The translations under genes and the position numbers were made by a program. Below, piece by piece: positions 23,080 to 34,371 of a DNA stretch of 64,000 bases. A model generated the notes under the pieces. That model worked only from the letters and a program-made list of their open reading frames with translations, ran no database searches and was not told where the DNA came from. The stretch spans positions 786,988 to 850,987 of the forward strand of contig CAJINV010000019.1 of NCBI GenBank assembly GCA_905178155.1, written 5' to 3'. Numbering within the stretch: position 1 is the stretch's first letter; each line of letters opens with the position of its first letter. This stretch comes from Amoebophrya sp. A120. Taxonomy: Eukaryota > Sar > Dinophyceae > Syndiniales > Amoebophryaceae.

Positions 23080-25185
23080 TTACTTCTTCATCTTCATCAG
23101 GCTCTTCATGATTTTCCCGGTGTGGGCGGTGATCAGCTTGGCCTCCTTGTTCTTGCCCGGGCCTCCAAGCGCCGCGGCCTTGAACTCGGACAGACTGAGC
23201 GTACCGTCCTTGTTCACGTCGGCCTTCTTGAAGATCGCCTTCAGGTAGTCGATCTCGGACTTTCCCAGCGCCTTCATTGTCTTCATGCTGGTCATCTTGT
23301 CCGCGATCTCCTTCAGCATCTGCGGCTTCGGCGCCACGGGAGCTGGAGCGGCGGCCATCATCTTAGATTTCATCTTCATCGGGGTCGGGGCGGCGTATCG
23401 CAAGGAAAAATCCCCCCTCCCCATATCGCAACGAAATCTCTGATGCTGGATTTGCGTAGACAAATCAGATCTGTCTTGCAGAAAGTGCTTGGCGGTATTT
23501 TCTAAGCCTGCTCGTTGGGTATAATGCAGAAGGCGAGCAATTGTGCATGGCAAACAGGTTTGCAGTAGTCGAATGCGCATGACGGACTTGCTCTGGAAAA
23601 ATGCGTCAAATAGCTCCCCTTGCATTATATGCATGACAAAGGTGACTTGTGGCCACAAATCAGCATCACAAATATCCGCTTTGATATGGGGAGGGGGGAT
23701 TCTTCATTTTGATACGGCCATCATCTTCATCATCGGCGTCGCCTTCATCACCGGGGCGGGCTTCGGCGCTGCCGCCTTCATCATCTTCATCATCTTCGCT
23801 TTCATCGGGGCCGGCTTCGGGGCGGGAGCCATCTTCTTCATCATCATCTTCATCTTCATCGGCTTCGGCGGGGGAGCGACAACCATCTATCCACTGCAAA
23901 TATGTCTGGGTCTGGAAGGTTGGAACTTGGGATGCTAGCTTTCCATACCTCGGAAATCTGTATTGCATAACGAACAAAAGTCGCAGCCTCTTTTGTACAA
24001 GGAAGCAAGCAGCACGCAGTTTCTCATGCGGATTGCCCATGAGAAAGCGTTCTGGAAAGTTGTCATGCTAGATTGCATTCGGAACTGTTTCCATCATCCA
24101 CATTTTAGCATCACAAGTTTCCAGACCCAGACATATTTGCATTTGATACCATCGGGGCAGCCATCATCTTCATGGTCATTTTCATCGGAGTAGGTTTCGG
24201 GGCAACCATCATTGCCTTCTTCATCTTCATGGTCATCTGAAGGTGTTTTTTGTACTAGTTGTGTACCGTGGATGTCGAAGTTGATGTTGATGTGCATGAC
24301 GAAATCGCATCACAAATTTGGTCAGCATGACGAAATGGAATTTGTAATGCGGATTTTCCTTAAGAGAGAGATTTGTAATGCATGGCTGCAATCGAAGTAT
24401 TATCTATACCTTCATGGGCTTCTTCATTTTCATGGCCATGGCCATCTTCTTGCGCATGGGCGGCTTGTAGGGAGCCAGCGCCGCGAAGGCCGCCTTCTCG
24501 TCAATCATTTTGGGAGCCGCCGCCATCATCTTCATCGGACTCGGTGCCTTCACCATCACCGGAGACTTGGCCTTCATCGGGGTCGCAGCCATCATTTTCA
24601 TCTTCATCGGCTTGGGAGTGGCCATCTTCATCTTCATCGGGGGCCGGTAGGCCGGGAGAGCAGCGAACGCAGCAGCCTCGTCGATCTCCGAAAGCTCGTC
24701 CTGGTGTTAAGGTTTGGATTTTCAACATTCCGCTATCTAAAATGCTGGTCTTGGATCTACTTTGCATGAGGTATATTGTGTTGCAGAACAACAATCTAGA
24801 CTTCTTTTCTCTTTCTGTAAATGCAAATGCACGTCTCCTTGTCCTAGTCCTGTCACGCGCTATCGATTGAACCATTATGTGAAGATCAAGGTGAACAAAC
24901 CAAAATCAATACCACAAACTCAATATCTACCGGCTCGTCCGCAATGGAACGGCGGGGAGAGGGGGACTTCCTGGGCGACTTCATCGGCGACTTGGACTTG
25001 GCCATGGGCTTGCGCAGCGACGGCAGGGCCGGCATCTTCGGCAGCTTCGGGAGGCGCACATACTTGGAGAGGCGGAACTTCAGCCACGTCTTCTTCGGGA
25101 CGTACTCCACCGGCTCTTGCGCCTCGTCCGGGTAGACCAAGTTGAAGGTCATGTCGTAGCACCCAAGCTCGTATTTGTCGAACAT
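23080..25185 (-). CDS. Met/Lys/Ala/Pro-rich protein with a C-terminal EF-hand
   Basis: 370 residues in the joined model. Exon 1 (24931-25185) starts at ATG: MFDKYELGCYDMTFNLVYPD. The middle is a long run of MKMKMM, APKP and KMMAAAP-type repeats, highly basic. The end is globular: EIDYLKAIFKKADVNKDG continuing to TLSLSEF, a single EF-hand with D/N/D/G/E ligand positions. Introns 24701-24930 (GT-AG) and 24237-24409 (GTATAG...CTTCAG) are conventional; 23888-24148 and 23396-23714 are introners. The MK repeat style is reminiscent of basic proteins of dinoflagellates, but I cannot assign a function. A calcium-responsive nucleic-acid or scaffold role is speculation. Confidence 0.82.
23396..23714. 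mobile_element. introner, family C
   Basis: 319 bp with inverted ends containing AAAAATCCCCCCTCCCCATA. Flanks CGGCG and CGGCC (4 of 5). Removal joins KMMA|APTPMKM in the EF-hand gene. Confidence 0.88.
23888..24148. mobile_element. introner, family A
   Basis: 261 bp, perfect flank repeat CCATC (23883-23887, 24149-24153). Removal joins KMMAAPM|VVAPPPKPMK in the EF-hand gene. Confidence 0.9.
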
Positions 25186-27372
25186 CTTCGATGTGGGGTG
25201 TTTTGGGAAGGTTTCTTAAGCGATTTTTCCTCTTGGAGTGTTCTAGCTGTAAAGCCGCGACGAACAAAACCTCCCGAAGGTGTGATTTGTTCTTGTTTAT
25301 TGTCGAAAAAACGTCTGGTGCTGTTTTGTGGTTTTAGTAGTTGAATAAACAACGTGCGAGTTGCTGCGTTGCAAAGTGGTTTTGCGAGTAGTTAAGAGAT
25401 TGGGGAGATTTTGTGGGAAGCAAACGAATTGCTCGTAGTTTTACTGCTGATTGCAGATTAAATGAGTTGACAATGGGTTTGTAGGGAGATACAAACGGGC
25501 TCACAATGTGGACGGAATAGTGGAGTGGTTTCAAATTCCCAACGATGAACAAGCTAGAGTACGTAGGTGGTAGTACGAGTTTTACGGTTACGCTCTTTGT
25601 GCTGTAGTACGACCTCACGTGAACGAACCGACACCAATATATTATAGTGAACGAGCACCACACGACTACAAGAACGCTCTCAACAGAGGACGACTTGAAA
25701 CAGAGCATCGTGGTCAAGCTATTATTTTGCAATTTCCTCTTCAGCGGTACGAGCGCATCATTTTGCACTTTCGGCATCATCAGGACGAGTTACATTTTTG
25801 CGGTAGTTTAAAATGATGCTGTTCCAAAGTCATTCTACGAGACCGATAACGAGACAACGCCGTACACAACCGACTCATGCTTCTTGTTCGCCCAATTTGG
25901 AACTCTCAACGAACTGCACGACTCCTTTGATGTCTGTTGCCTCTACTTTACCTCGCTCGTCTTGTATCTTCAGAAGTGTCCGACGAGTCGACGAGTTTCT
26001 TATAGCAACATTTGCAACTGACGACGGCGCTTGATGTAATAATCGGCGTTACAGCTGCCGCTGGCGCGCATGTAACTACGAAGAGCGTCAGGAGGCATAG
26101 CCTGGAGGGATTTAAGCTTTCTTCAGCCTTGTTGATGATGTTGCTTCGCACATATACGAGATCGCGCACACGACGTGTGGAATGATGTGGAAGCACCACC
26201 TATGGTGGTAGCAACCGAAACACAAGCAAGCCCACCGCTGCGGCCGGGCCGCTAGTGTCAATGCAGAGCAGCGGGTCCTCCGAAGTGATCAGGGGAGAGG
26301 CCCACGCGCCAACAAAATACACTCACCGGCAGGGCGCCCCGGCCAGCACGGGTAATACAGGGCCGCCGCGCCAAGGCTGTGGCGTGCGGCGCCAGATTAG
26401 AGCCGGCGGAGGGAGAACCAACAGCCTCCCCAAAAGGCTCCTGCGTTTCATCTTGGTTCGCTGGGCACCGCAGGCGCGGCGCCGCTCAGCAAACACAGGC
26501 GGCCAGGCGCCGCAAACTGCCCAGGCGCGGCCAAGATTGGCCCCCGTCCGCGAGCCACCGGCGGGAATCAGGGAGGCAACCGGCAGGGGCTTTGTTGGCT
26601 GCGTAAATGTGCGCCCTGGTTGCTTTTGCGTCGGCTCCACTGAAGCGCAGGCGGCCGAGGGCGCCCGCGTCCACCTTCAGCGCCAATGCTTCGCCACGCT
26701 GCGAGGCTCGTCTGTTGGTGTAGTGGTCAAAAGTGGTGTCCGAACCCCATGAAGCCCTTCACGCCGACCCGCTGGGCTTCCGGCAGGTGCCTGTCCACCG
26801 AAGCCGCCGACTCGCTTTTTTCCGTCAACATCAGCGGCGCGCGAGGCAGCAGCCCGAGACACGTAGCCGCCCCCCACACCACAAACCGCGCCGGTTTTGC
26901 ATCCTGCCTGCGCAAACAAGTGCAGCGGTGGCTCATATCGTGCCCTGTCCGACCGCAAAAACCTACGCGCAGTCACATCAGAGGATGGCAAACGTAAGTA
27001 GTAAAAGCCATTCGAAGTAGTCGTTGTAGTTTACTTACAGGAGCGAAAACTCCCTGCGTCGAGTAGATCAGCTTCACACCACTGCCGGAACGCGTACCAA
27101 CTTCTCACAGCTCGCTGATAGTCTCTCGATGTCAAAACACGAAGAAGAGTGGTCAACAAGGACCGCTCGAGCTCGTCGCGCGTACTACTGATACTACCTC
27201 AGGTTTCACTCAACATTCTGTAGGCAAGAAAGTGCACCAGCAGACTGGCACCCATCGCACGTCGCGCAATAGGTGGTGCGCACTTCAATCGTGTTGCCCG
27301 CGCGGTTCCAACTTGATTTTTTTGTCCTTCATCTTCTTCATTCACAACTTCATCCAGCTTAACTGTCACATC
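25186..27372. other. spacer containing a GC-rich island
   Basis: 25.2-26.2 kb is AT-rich; an ATG-started 148-codon minus frame at 25334-25780 lacks protein-like character. 26.2-27.0 kb is a GC-rich island. 27.0-27.37 kb shows nothing. Confidence 0.4.
26225..27005. other. GC-rich island
   Basis: Abrupt GC-rich block, similar in composition to 16.3-18.15 kb, open in several frames on both strands. I could not find terminal repeats or a recognisable protein. It may be a decayed mobile element. Confidence 0.4.
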
Positions 27373-30300
27373 TCAGCCATTCGGTCTTTTCAAAAAACTA
27401 CTTCCGTCGTCATCCGGAGACGAAAATGGGTTCGTCTTGTTGCTTTTCTTGGAAATAGGTCTACTGTTCGTGCTATTCGACGAAGAGGAAAAATTCGTCG
27501 GACTTGACGTAGATTTAGTATTGTCAGCACTCGACAGAAACGTCTTTGATACAACAGGAACAGCAGCACCTCCCGTTTTACTTTCACTACTTCCCACACC
27601 ACCTACCAGCGTCCTGCTGCCCAGCGCACCACCCTCTGGCAGTAGTACATCTCGTCCCAGTTCACTATCCACACGATTCGCATCGAAGAACGTCATTTGT
27701 CCACTGGTGTTCATGTTCAACATCTCGGTCTTGCTACTAGTTCGTCCTCTGCTGATAAACTGCTCGAAGTCCTCGTGCAGCAAAGCGGTGGAAGAGGAAG
27801 ACGTCGTGGTAACGTTACTTTCACTGCGCTTTTGATGCTGTTGGGCGGAAAACAAAGTAGACGCTGTCGAGGTGGAGATACTGTCATTTTTCTCGTCAGC
27901 ACTCTTCGCTACACCGGAACTGCTATCGGCAGTTGAAGTTGGAAGAATCTCGCCATAGCCATTTTCCGTCGTGGTCCGGTCGGTGGCAGGGGCATGTTCG
28001 CCGGAAACAACTACTGCGCTTGTCACTGCTTCAAGAACTTCTTCTTCTTCTTGAGTGACCTTTCGTCTTGACGAAGATGATGAATGTACGCCGCGGCCGC
28101 CTGGTGAAGTTGTCGACCGAAGAACGTCTTTTTGCGTTCTTGACGAGAAACCTGCATCGTTCGAAACGGGAACCTTCAATCTCTGTGGATCGCCCGAAGA
28201 AAACAAATCCTCCTCCTCCTCGACCGTCGTGCTTTCCTTCGACACAGTTCGCGCATTGTTTTTAACATCGTCGTCTTCTCGGTGTGCGGCCTTTGATGCT
28301 GCCGCGACTTTGATGCTCGAAGATGATTTTACTTCCCGCACTTCTGCGCTTCCGCTTGTCCTGCTGCTACTAACGCGATGCTTTTGATGGCGGCCTTGTT
28401 TTTTGTCACTTCTACTACGATTTCTACTTTTCGCGATGATCGCATCTTCCGCCGATGATGATGAAGTTGCAACTACCCGCTCATCTACTTGTTCCCTCAC
28501 AGTCGGCGACGAAGTCGCGTATTCATCGGACAAGACATCCGCGCCGCCGTGGTCTTCCTCGCTCTGTTTGTGGTCTGGTAACTGCTTGAAGTCGCGTTGC
28601 TGTGGTCTAGTACCAGCATCAGAAATAGCTAGATTGTGCTTCACCTGTCCTCGACGACTGTCTTCATTCTCCCCCTCCTCCCAATAAAATTCTTCCTCCT
28701 CACCAACATCCGCCAGAAATTCCGGGTTCTCCTTCACAAACAAAGGTGTGGCGCTGGCCAGCCCGGCGTAGCGGTGGTTCTGATTTTTTTGGCGAAAAAA
28801 TGTGACACCAATCGCAATTATGGCAATCAAAGACGCTGATCAATACAATTCAATTTCTTGCAAAAATGAATCATGCCACGCAAGGAAACCTGCATCTGCA
28901 TGCGCGGGAAAAAAATTTTCTCGCTTCATTTTTATTTCTAAGAATACCGAATGTCCTCCCAGCACGTGCCACCGGATTCTCCTCGCACTTCGTTCCACCC
29001 AACTGGGCACCAGCATGGATTCGGGCGAGACAAACACATACAGCACCACCACGCTCCAGTACAGCAGAGAGGTGAACAACACCACCGCGAAGGGGACAAA
29101 TCCCAGCCAGCGCCACAGCGAAAACGAGTCGTACCACTCCTGGGTGAGGTAAAAATCCTCGCTTGTGCGGGAGATGAGTTCCATCTGTGCCTCCACGTGG
29201 GTCGGCATCTCCGACGGGTTGGTGATGAGGTACTGGAGATAATCGAGGTCAATGTCCGGCCGCCGGAGGATCTCGCGGGGAATGTCCAGGAGCGGCGAAA
29301 GTTCGACGGAAAGGTCTTGAATCACCATGGTACGGCTGATAGTGATACACAAATTCATTTGATAGAAATATGTCGTGTCTCAAGTACGCAAAAGATACGG
29401 CGGCTTTATTACCGCCAAAAGCAAAGCAAGAAAAGCGTGCTGCTTCATTCATAGCGTTCATAGTTAGGTACATCACGACAAAAAAATCCGAAAGTGCTTT
29501 GTACACAGCAAACATCCCTGGCACGACGAACACCGGTAGCAAAAAGCACAGCATCGCGACGTCACCGAACACCGTGTTCGCCGGTTGAAAGAGCCAGATG
29601 CCCCAGATGACGGTGAAGCCCAGCATGGGGATGAGGAGAAACGGCGTGACGATCGCGGAAAAAAACTGGTGCAGCGACGCGTGTTTGGTCGCCACATCGC
29701 AGAGTAGGTTTTTGTCCAGGAACAGATTGGAAATCGCCTGGTGGACGAGGTTAGTTATTGTTTCTTATTCTTGGGCGACGAAATTTTTCTTGGAGGTATT
29801 TTTAATCTTGTGATGAACATGAATGCAAAAGCAAATGCATCTAATTCTGAGTCTGCATCAGAAAATGTATCTGTCATTCTCCTTCCGCTCCACCCGCATC
29901 AACATTCTATATGTAGTTGTTGAATCTGAATACCGCGTCCCTCTGCGCTGGCAAACTGCTACAGGCCCAAGAGATGAAGTCCCGAAAGTTCGCGCGTCCG
30001 TGAATGTACTGAAACCAGTTGCACAGAACTCGGTAGTATCTCTCGTTCATCTGACCTTCCAACATCACCTCCGCGTTGTTGTAGTCGTAGTTATCTTCGA
30101 GCATCGCTTTCTGTTCCTCTTGTAATAATTCATCGCTGTTTCTTGCCGGTGCTGCGCCAGTAGTTCCTGCTCTTCCGGTTCGCCCAATAGTACTAGCTGC
30201 CGGGTTCTTGTAGTTCCATCGCACAGAGGATGATGACCCGCCTGCGCTGCACTGCAAATTTGTGTCGACGTAAAACAAACTGGACCGGATTTCCAGCGAT

Positions 30301-31449
30301 TTGAACGGTCTCGTTACGGCTGGCGAATCGGAAATCACCAACCCCGTCGCCCATTTCGTGGTCAACAGCAGGTACCCGAGAAGCGCGAAGTAAAAAACGG
30401 ACAAAAGGAGAAGAAACCGCAGCGCGGATTCCCTGCGCGTGTAGAAAACGGACCAGCGCTTACTGTCGTACCACCACTTCAACTTCTCCTCCAGCTGCTT
30501 TTCCTGCTTCTTGTTCAGATAATCGTCGATTCTGTACAGAGTTCTGGATGACGAAGTAGGTGGCCGTGCTGTGACGAGCTGCAGATCATACTGATACAGA
30601 TGGCCAGTAGTAGTTGTACTAGTGCTTGAAGTTCTACTTGAACTTGTCATGCTCTGCAGCATCTCATGCGTCCCGGTACGTAACGCTGGCTGCGCTACGA
30701 GTTGCTTCGACGAGGTTTTTGCTAGGATGGTGGTTCGACCACGTCCGGAAGGTAAAGACGAAACTGTGTTTGTTTGCGCACTCCCGATAGTCGTTTTCGA
30801 ATCTCCAGGTCCACCTCCTGTGTAGTTATAAACCGGTGTTGCATCTTCAGGGGCGTAGGTAAGTTCCTCAAGATGAACATCTTTGTTCGTGTTGTGATCT
30901 TATAACAGGAAAAAGTGTTAACGTTAACGGAACTTGTGATGCAGTAACGCATCAGAAAAAGTGCCCAAATTTGTATTGCATAGCATGCATGAAGGGCAAA
31001 ATTTGTAATGCGTGACTGCCATAATTTGTGAAAACCGTTAACGTCAACACTTTTTTGTTTGATAGATCTTCCGGCGGCAACATCCTCTTCGACATCAGAA
31101 CCTGCGGGGGACGCTGCGAGAAGGTGGGAGTGTATCCTGCGCAAAAGTATCGCACTCGTATTGCAGTCATGCATTACAAATCCTTTTTTTAAGGTAAATC
31201 CGCATTACGAATTTTCTTTCTCATGCTGAGGAAATTTGTAATGCATTTATACGAGTAAGAGACTTTTACAATCCATAGAGTGCTGCTCTGGACAACCTGT
31301 TGTCCTCCTCTTCTACTTCTGCTGCGTGCTGCGTCACCCCGTCGACGGGAAGAGGAGTCGCTGTCTCTCCCACTAGTTGTATTTCCGGTCGTCCTGGACG
31401 TGGTTGTTCGCTGTTGCCCGGTGCGCCGCGGGCGCACGGCATCCGTCAT
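27373..31449 (-). CDS. multi-pass membrane protein with Ser-rich tail, family not recognised
   Basis: 1085 residues after joining six exon blocks: 31278-31449, 31065-31132, 29934-30900, 29472-29737, 28948-29335, 27373-28779. Introns 29738-29933, 29336-29471 and 28780-28947 are GT-AG; the first two gaps are introners. The N-terminus is polar (Ser/Thr/Arg-rich). About five to six hydrophobic segments follow, including FLLLLSVFYFALLGYLLLT, PFLLIPMLGFTVIWGIWLF, VAMLCFLLPVFVVPGMFAVY and LGFVPFAVVLFTSLLYWSVV. A motif NWFQYIHGRANFRDFISWAC precedes the second cluster. The last ~450 residues are acidic/Ser-rich and probably disordered and cytoplasmic. The start is the ATG opening MTDAVRPRRTGQQ. Confidence 0.75.
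30901..31064. mobile_element. introner, family G
   Basis: 164 bp, the only family G copy, inverted ends containing AAGTGTTAACGTTAACGG. Perfect flank repeat GATCT (30896-30900, 31065-31069). Removal joins MLPPED|HNTNKDVH in the membrane protein gene. Confidence 0.88.
31133..31277. mobile_element. introner, family B
   Basis: 145 bp, perfect flank repeat GAGTG (31128-31132, 31278-31282). Removal joins QVVQSST|PTFSQRPPQ in the membrane protein gene. Confidence 0.9.
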
Positions 31450-32625
31450 GATCCTCGCACCTCCTGCGAATCTTCTCTTGAGCACTGACTGATGAAGCTG
31501 TAAGAACGACTGCCCCGTGGCTAAAATCAATCTGGTGCAATTATTAGAATTTCAAAATCAGGAGTCAAGTGGAGAGCAGCATTGTGCAGGCACGGCATCT
31601 GCATCTCTACTACCGGGTCCTTGCTCAACCGGCTAGAATGAACCTCCTTGAGAAACAAGACAAAGGGCGGGATGAAACAACGATGAACGAAAGACGAGCT
31701 GAATACACATCGCTCGTATACCTCTTCGCCTTCATCACTCAGATGTTATGGACGCGCCGTTTTGTTTTTGCTCAGCTTTGATAAAGTATAGCACAACTCA
31801 AATCGTGGCTACTGTGCAAGTGCATAGTGTCTGCTCATGGCTTTCCTGCGGACGAAGTCTCTCAAATAAAAGGCCAAAAAACGGCTTGGGTTGCTCGCAT
31901 TTCCGTCCAGCTGCCGCTCTTCTCTTTCGATGCACTTGAATCCACGACCTACAGGAACGAAAAAAGTCATTACTTAAGGCCACGGAGGAACACGTGCACA
32001 AGATCTACCCATGCCAGAGTTCTCGGATGAAGGCGGATGTAATTTTTCACATCACCGCCATTTCCTGTTATTTCGCATTTTTTTGCTTGTTAAAAGTCCG
32101 TGACCAACCTACCTCCAAAGTGGAGACGAGGTGTCAGAGTCACGACGATGGAAAATCAAAATAATCGCGCCAAACCATGAGCAAACTTTTGTTGTTTAGG
32201 GGAGAAAATTTTCTAAACCAGCAGCTATAGCTCGTCTTCATCTTGTGTTGTCTTGAGGATGAGTGTGTAGGCCTCGTCCAAGTACGTATTTCCATGCTGT
32301 CAAAAGATTTATTGCAAATGAGAATGGCGTCAAAGTTCATTTTCATTTTCAATCATGTCGTGCACCACACCATTGTGGGTCGTCCTAGCATCCATCTCTT
32401 TACTCACCATTTTCGTTTCCCCGACGACGAGCAGTCGGGGAGCTCCTGCACGTGGTGGTGGCCCGTCGTTGCGTCCCGTCATGACAAAGGAGCAAAAGCT
32501 AGTTCATCTTCCGAGCCGCACTGGTGGTTGTCGCGTTTTTGGTATTATTAAGTAGAAAAGTTGCACGAGGATGTTGAGAAGGAATTATTGAGCAGCATCT
32601 GGTGTAGAGAAACTCTCGCCCTTCA
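31450..32625. other. spacer
   Basis: No supported coding sequence. Short open frames on both strands have no recognisable features. A TTTTTTGC-rich AT stretch lies near 32.05 kb. Confidence 0.4.
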
Positions 32626-33032
32626 CTACGCCGCGGGCTGCGGGTGTCCGGGAAAACACTCTTCCCATTTTTTGTTGCCGTGTTTCTGCTCGTGGTGCAT
32701 CTTGGCCATCTTCAGCTGCGTTGACATGAAACTCTGCAGGCACACCTGGCACTGCAGGGTCATGCATTTTGCGTTGGCGTCGAGCTGCGATTTACCTGGG
32801 TTTTTTTTTTGAGGTGTATAATTTTAATTTCTGCTCGTTTTCATGATCCGTTCCTGCGATTCACAGAAACAGCTACAGTTGCTATAAGCGAATGAGGTGG
32901 ACTGGATGAGCAGGACCTGTTTAATTATTACTACAGAAAAACTGCAGCTATACCATCTTTCGCATATTTTTCTGCCCGCTTGGCGGCGTCTGCTCGTTTT
33001 CTGTTCGCTTCGCATCCGTTAGAGCGGCCCAT
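32626..33032 (-). CDS. small zinc-finger protein (At2g23090 / ZNF706-like)
   Basis: 82 residues from two exons, 32954-33032 and 32626-32795, with a GT-AG intron (GTATAG...CCCAG) in matching phase. It opens with a basic segment (GRSNGCEANRKRADAAKRAE), then SQLDANAKCMTLQCQVCLQS and a closing MHHEQKHGNKKWEECFPGHP. The C-x2-C...H-x4-H spacing and the LQCQVC and CFPGH context match the plant At2g23090-type proteins, small basic proteins with one zinc finger and a 4F5-like N-terminus. Function in this family is poorly defined. It is shorter than most open-frame cut-offs. Confidence 0.85.
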
Positions 33033-34371
33033 TTTCGGAGATGCTGTGAGGTAGTGCCGAACTTAAAATCTTCAAAACAAAAAGCAAATCGTAAAACCCC
33101 AGGTGGGCGGTAGTAGTTGCAAAGTTGGTCGTATTTTCTTGGGGGAACAGCTAGCAATTACAGGTTAAAATGAAGTGGTCGCTACTTTTGCAAGAATCTT
33201 CTATCGCGATTGGAAGTACGAGATTTGCACAAAAAGAAAAACTACTATATGATTCGATGGATTTCAAGTGGCTTTTCACGTCTCAAGTCACTGTGGTATG
33301 GGTCAAGTTGAGTCAATGACGTTGACGTCCTTTCGAAAGCAGCTTAAGTTTCATTTATGTATCGTCGAGGCGAACGAAGCGCATGGGTGGATTTGTTCTG
33401 CTTGCTGCGCATGCCAAGAGTTGTTGGGCGTGTTGCGAGGAAGATACTCGGGCTTATGCGGTGCGTCTGTGAGCAGGACGGCGGAGGTGGGCGGCGCGCG
33501 CGCGACGAGCCCCCTCTCCGAATGGATCCTCAACCTCATTCAGCTCAAAGTCAAACAATTATTCTTAGCGAATATACCGATGGATTAGGATCATGTACTT
33601 GCTTCTACTCGTTTCATCCATGTCTCATGGAAGTGATTTCAATTTCTCTCGGAAAAAATGCGCGGTGATTAGCAGCGCAATTTGGATTTGGCGAGTACTA
33701 GACATGACTTCGATCATCTTCGATTCTGTGCGTCATTTTCGATTTTTTTCGATCGGTAATTTGCGCGGAATCAATTCCTGCTGTAACACTTTCTTTCAGT
33801 TTCATCGCCTTCGCCGGCGAAAATACTCCTGCATAATTATTACATTTACATTGCTGTAGCGAGCGTATGATGCTCGCGTAAGCAAAGCATGATTGAATCT
33901 TATTCGTGTATGAGGAGTGCGATGTGAAAATGCACCGAAGCGGAGGTATGCGGTGCGGGTAGTTGTAGTATTGCGACGAGGTTTTACTGAAAAGTCTTGT
34001 TTCTCGTTGTCCTGAACTTGTTTGATGCATGTAGCTCATCTTCGAAGCGTGTAAATATGCCGCACAGAAATTTATTTCTCCACACAGATAATAAACCTCT
34101 ACAACTTCCGCGCACAAACTCCTTGAGCCCGAGCCTCCTTAAACCAAAACGTTGCTGCAGCTGCACATAAGTAGGACTTGTCAAGCTAGGTTCATTCATT
34201 TCCAAACAGATAGACCTTACTGTCTGGCCAAACCATATTGTACATATGAAATAAAGTACAAAAAAAACCACGTGAAGATCATTTTCTACAGACGTCAACA
34301 TCTTCACCCTGCGACCACCACCGGGAAAGAACAAGAAGAACGTAGGACAACATACAATGCTCCTGGATGTC
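33033..34371. other. spacer
   Basis: No supported gene. Contains upstream sequence of the zinc-finger gene and downstream sequence of the aminotransferase fusion gene. Candidate frames at 33268-33588 and 33698-34117 look random. Confidence 0.4.

Noticed and set aside
25334-25780. 148-codon minus frame as a gene
   Set aside because: AT-rich, no protein-like conservation or motif, no exon partners; treated as spacer.
26710-26750. tRNA-like A-box and B-box words (GGTGTAGTGGTC, GGTGTCCGAACCCC)
   Set aside because: The two boxes are too close together and no acceptor stem can be formed.
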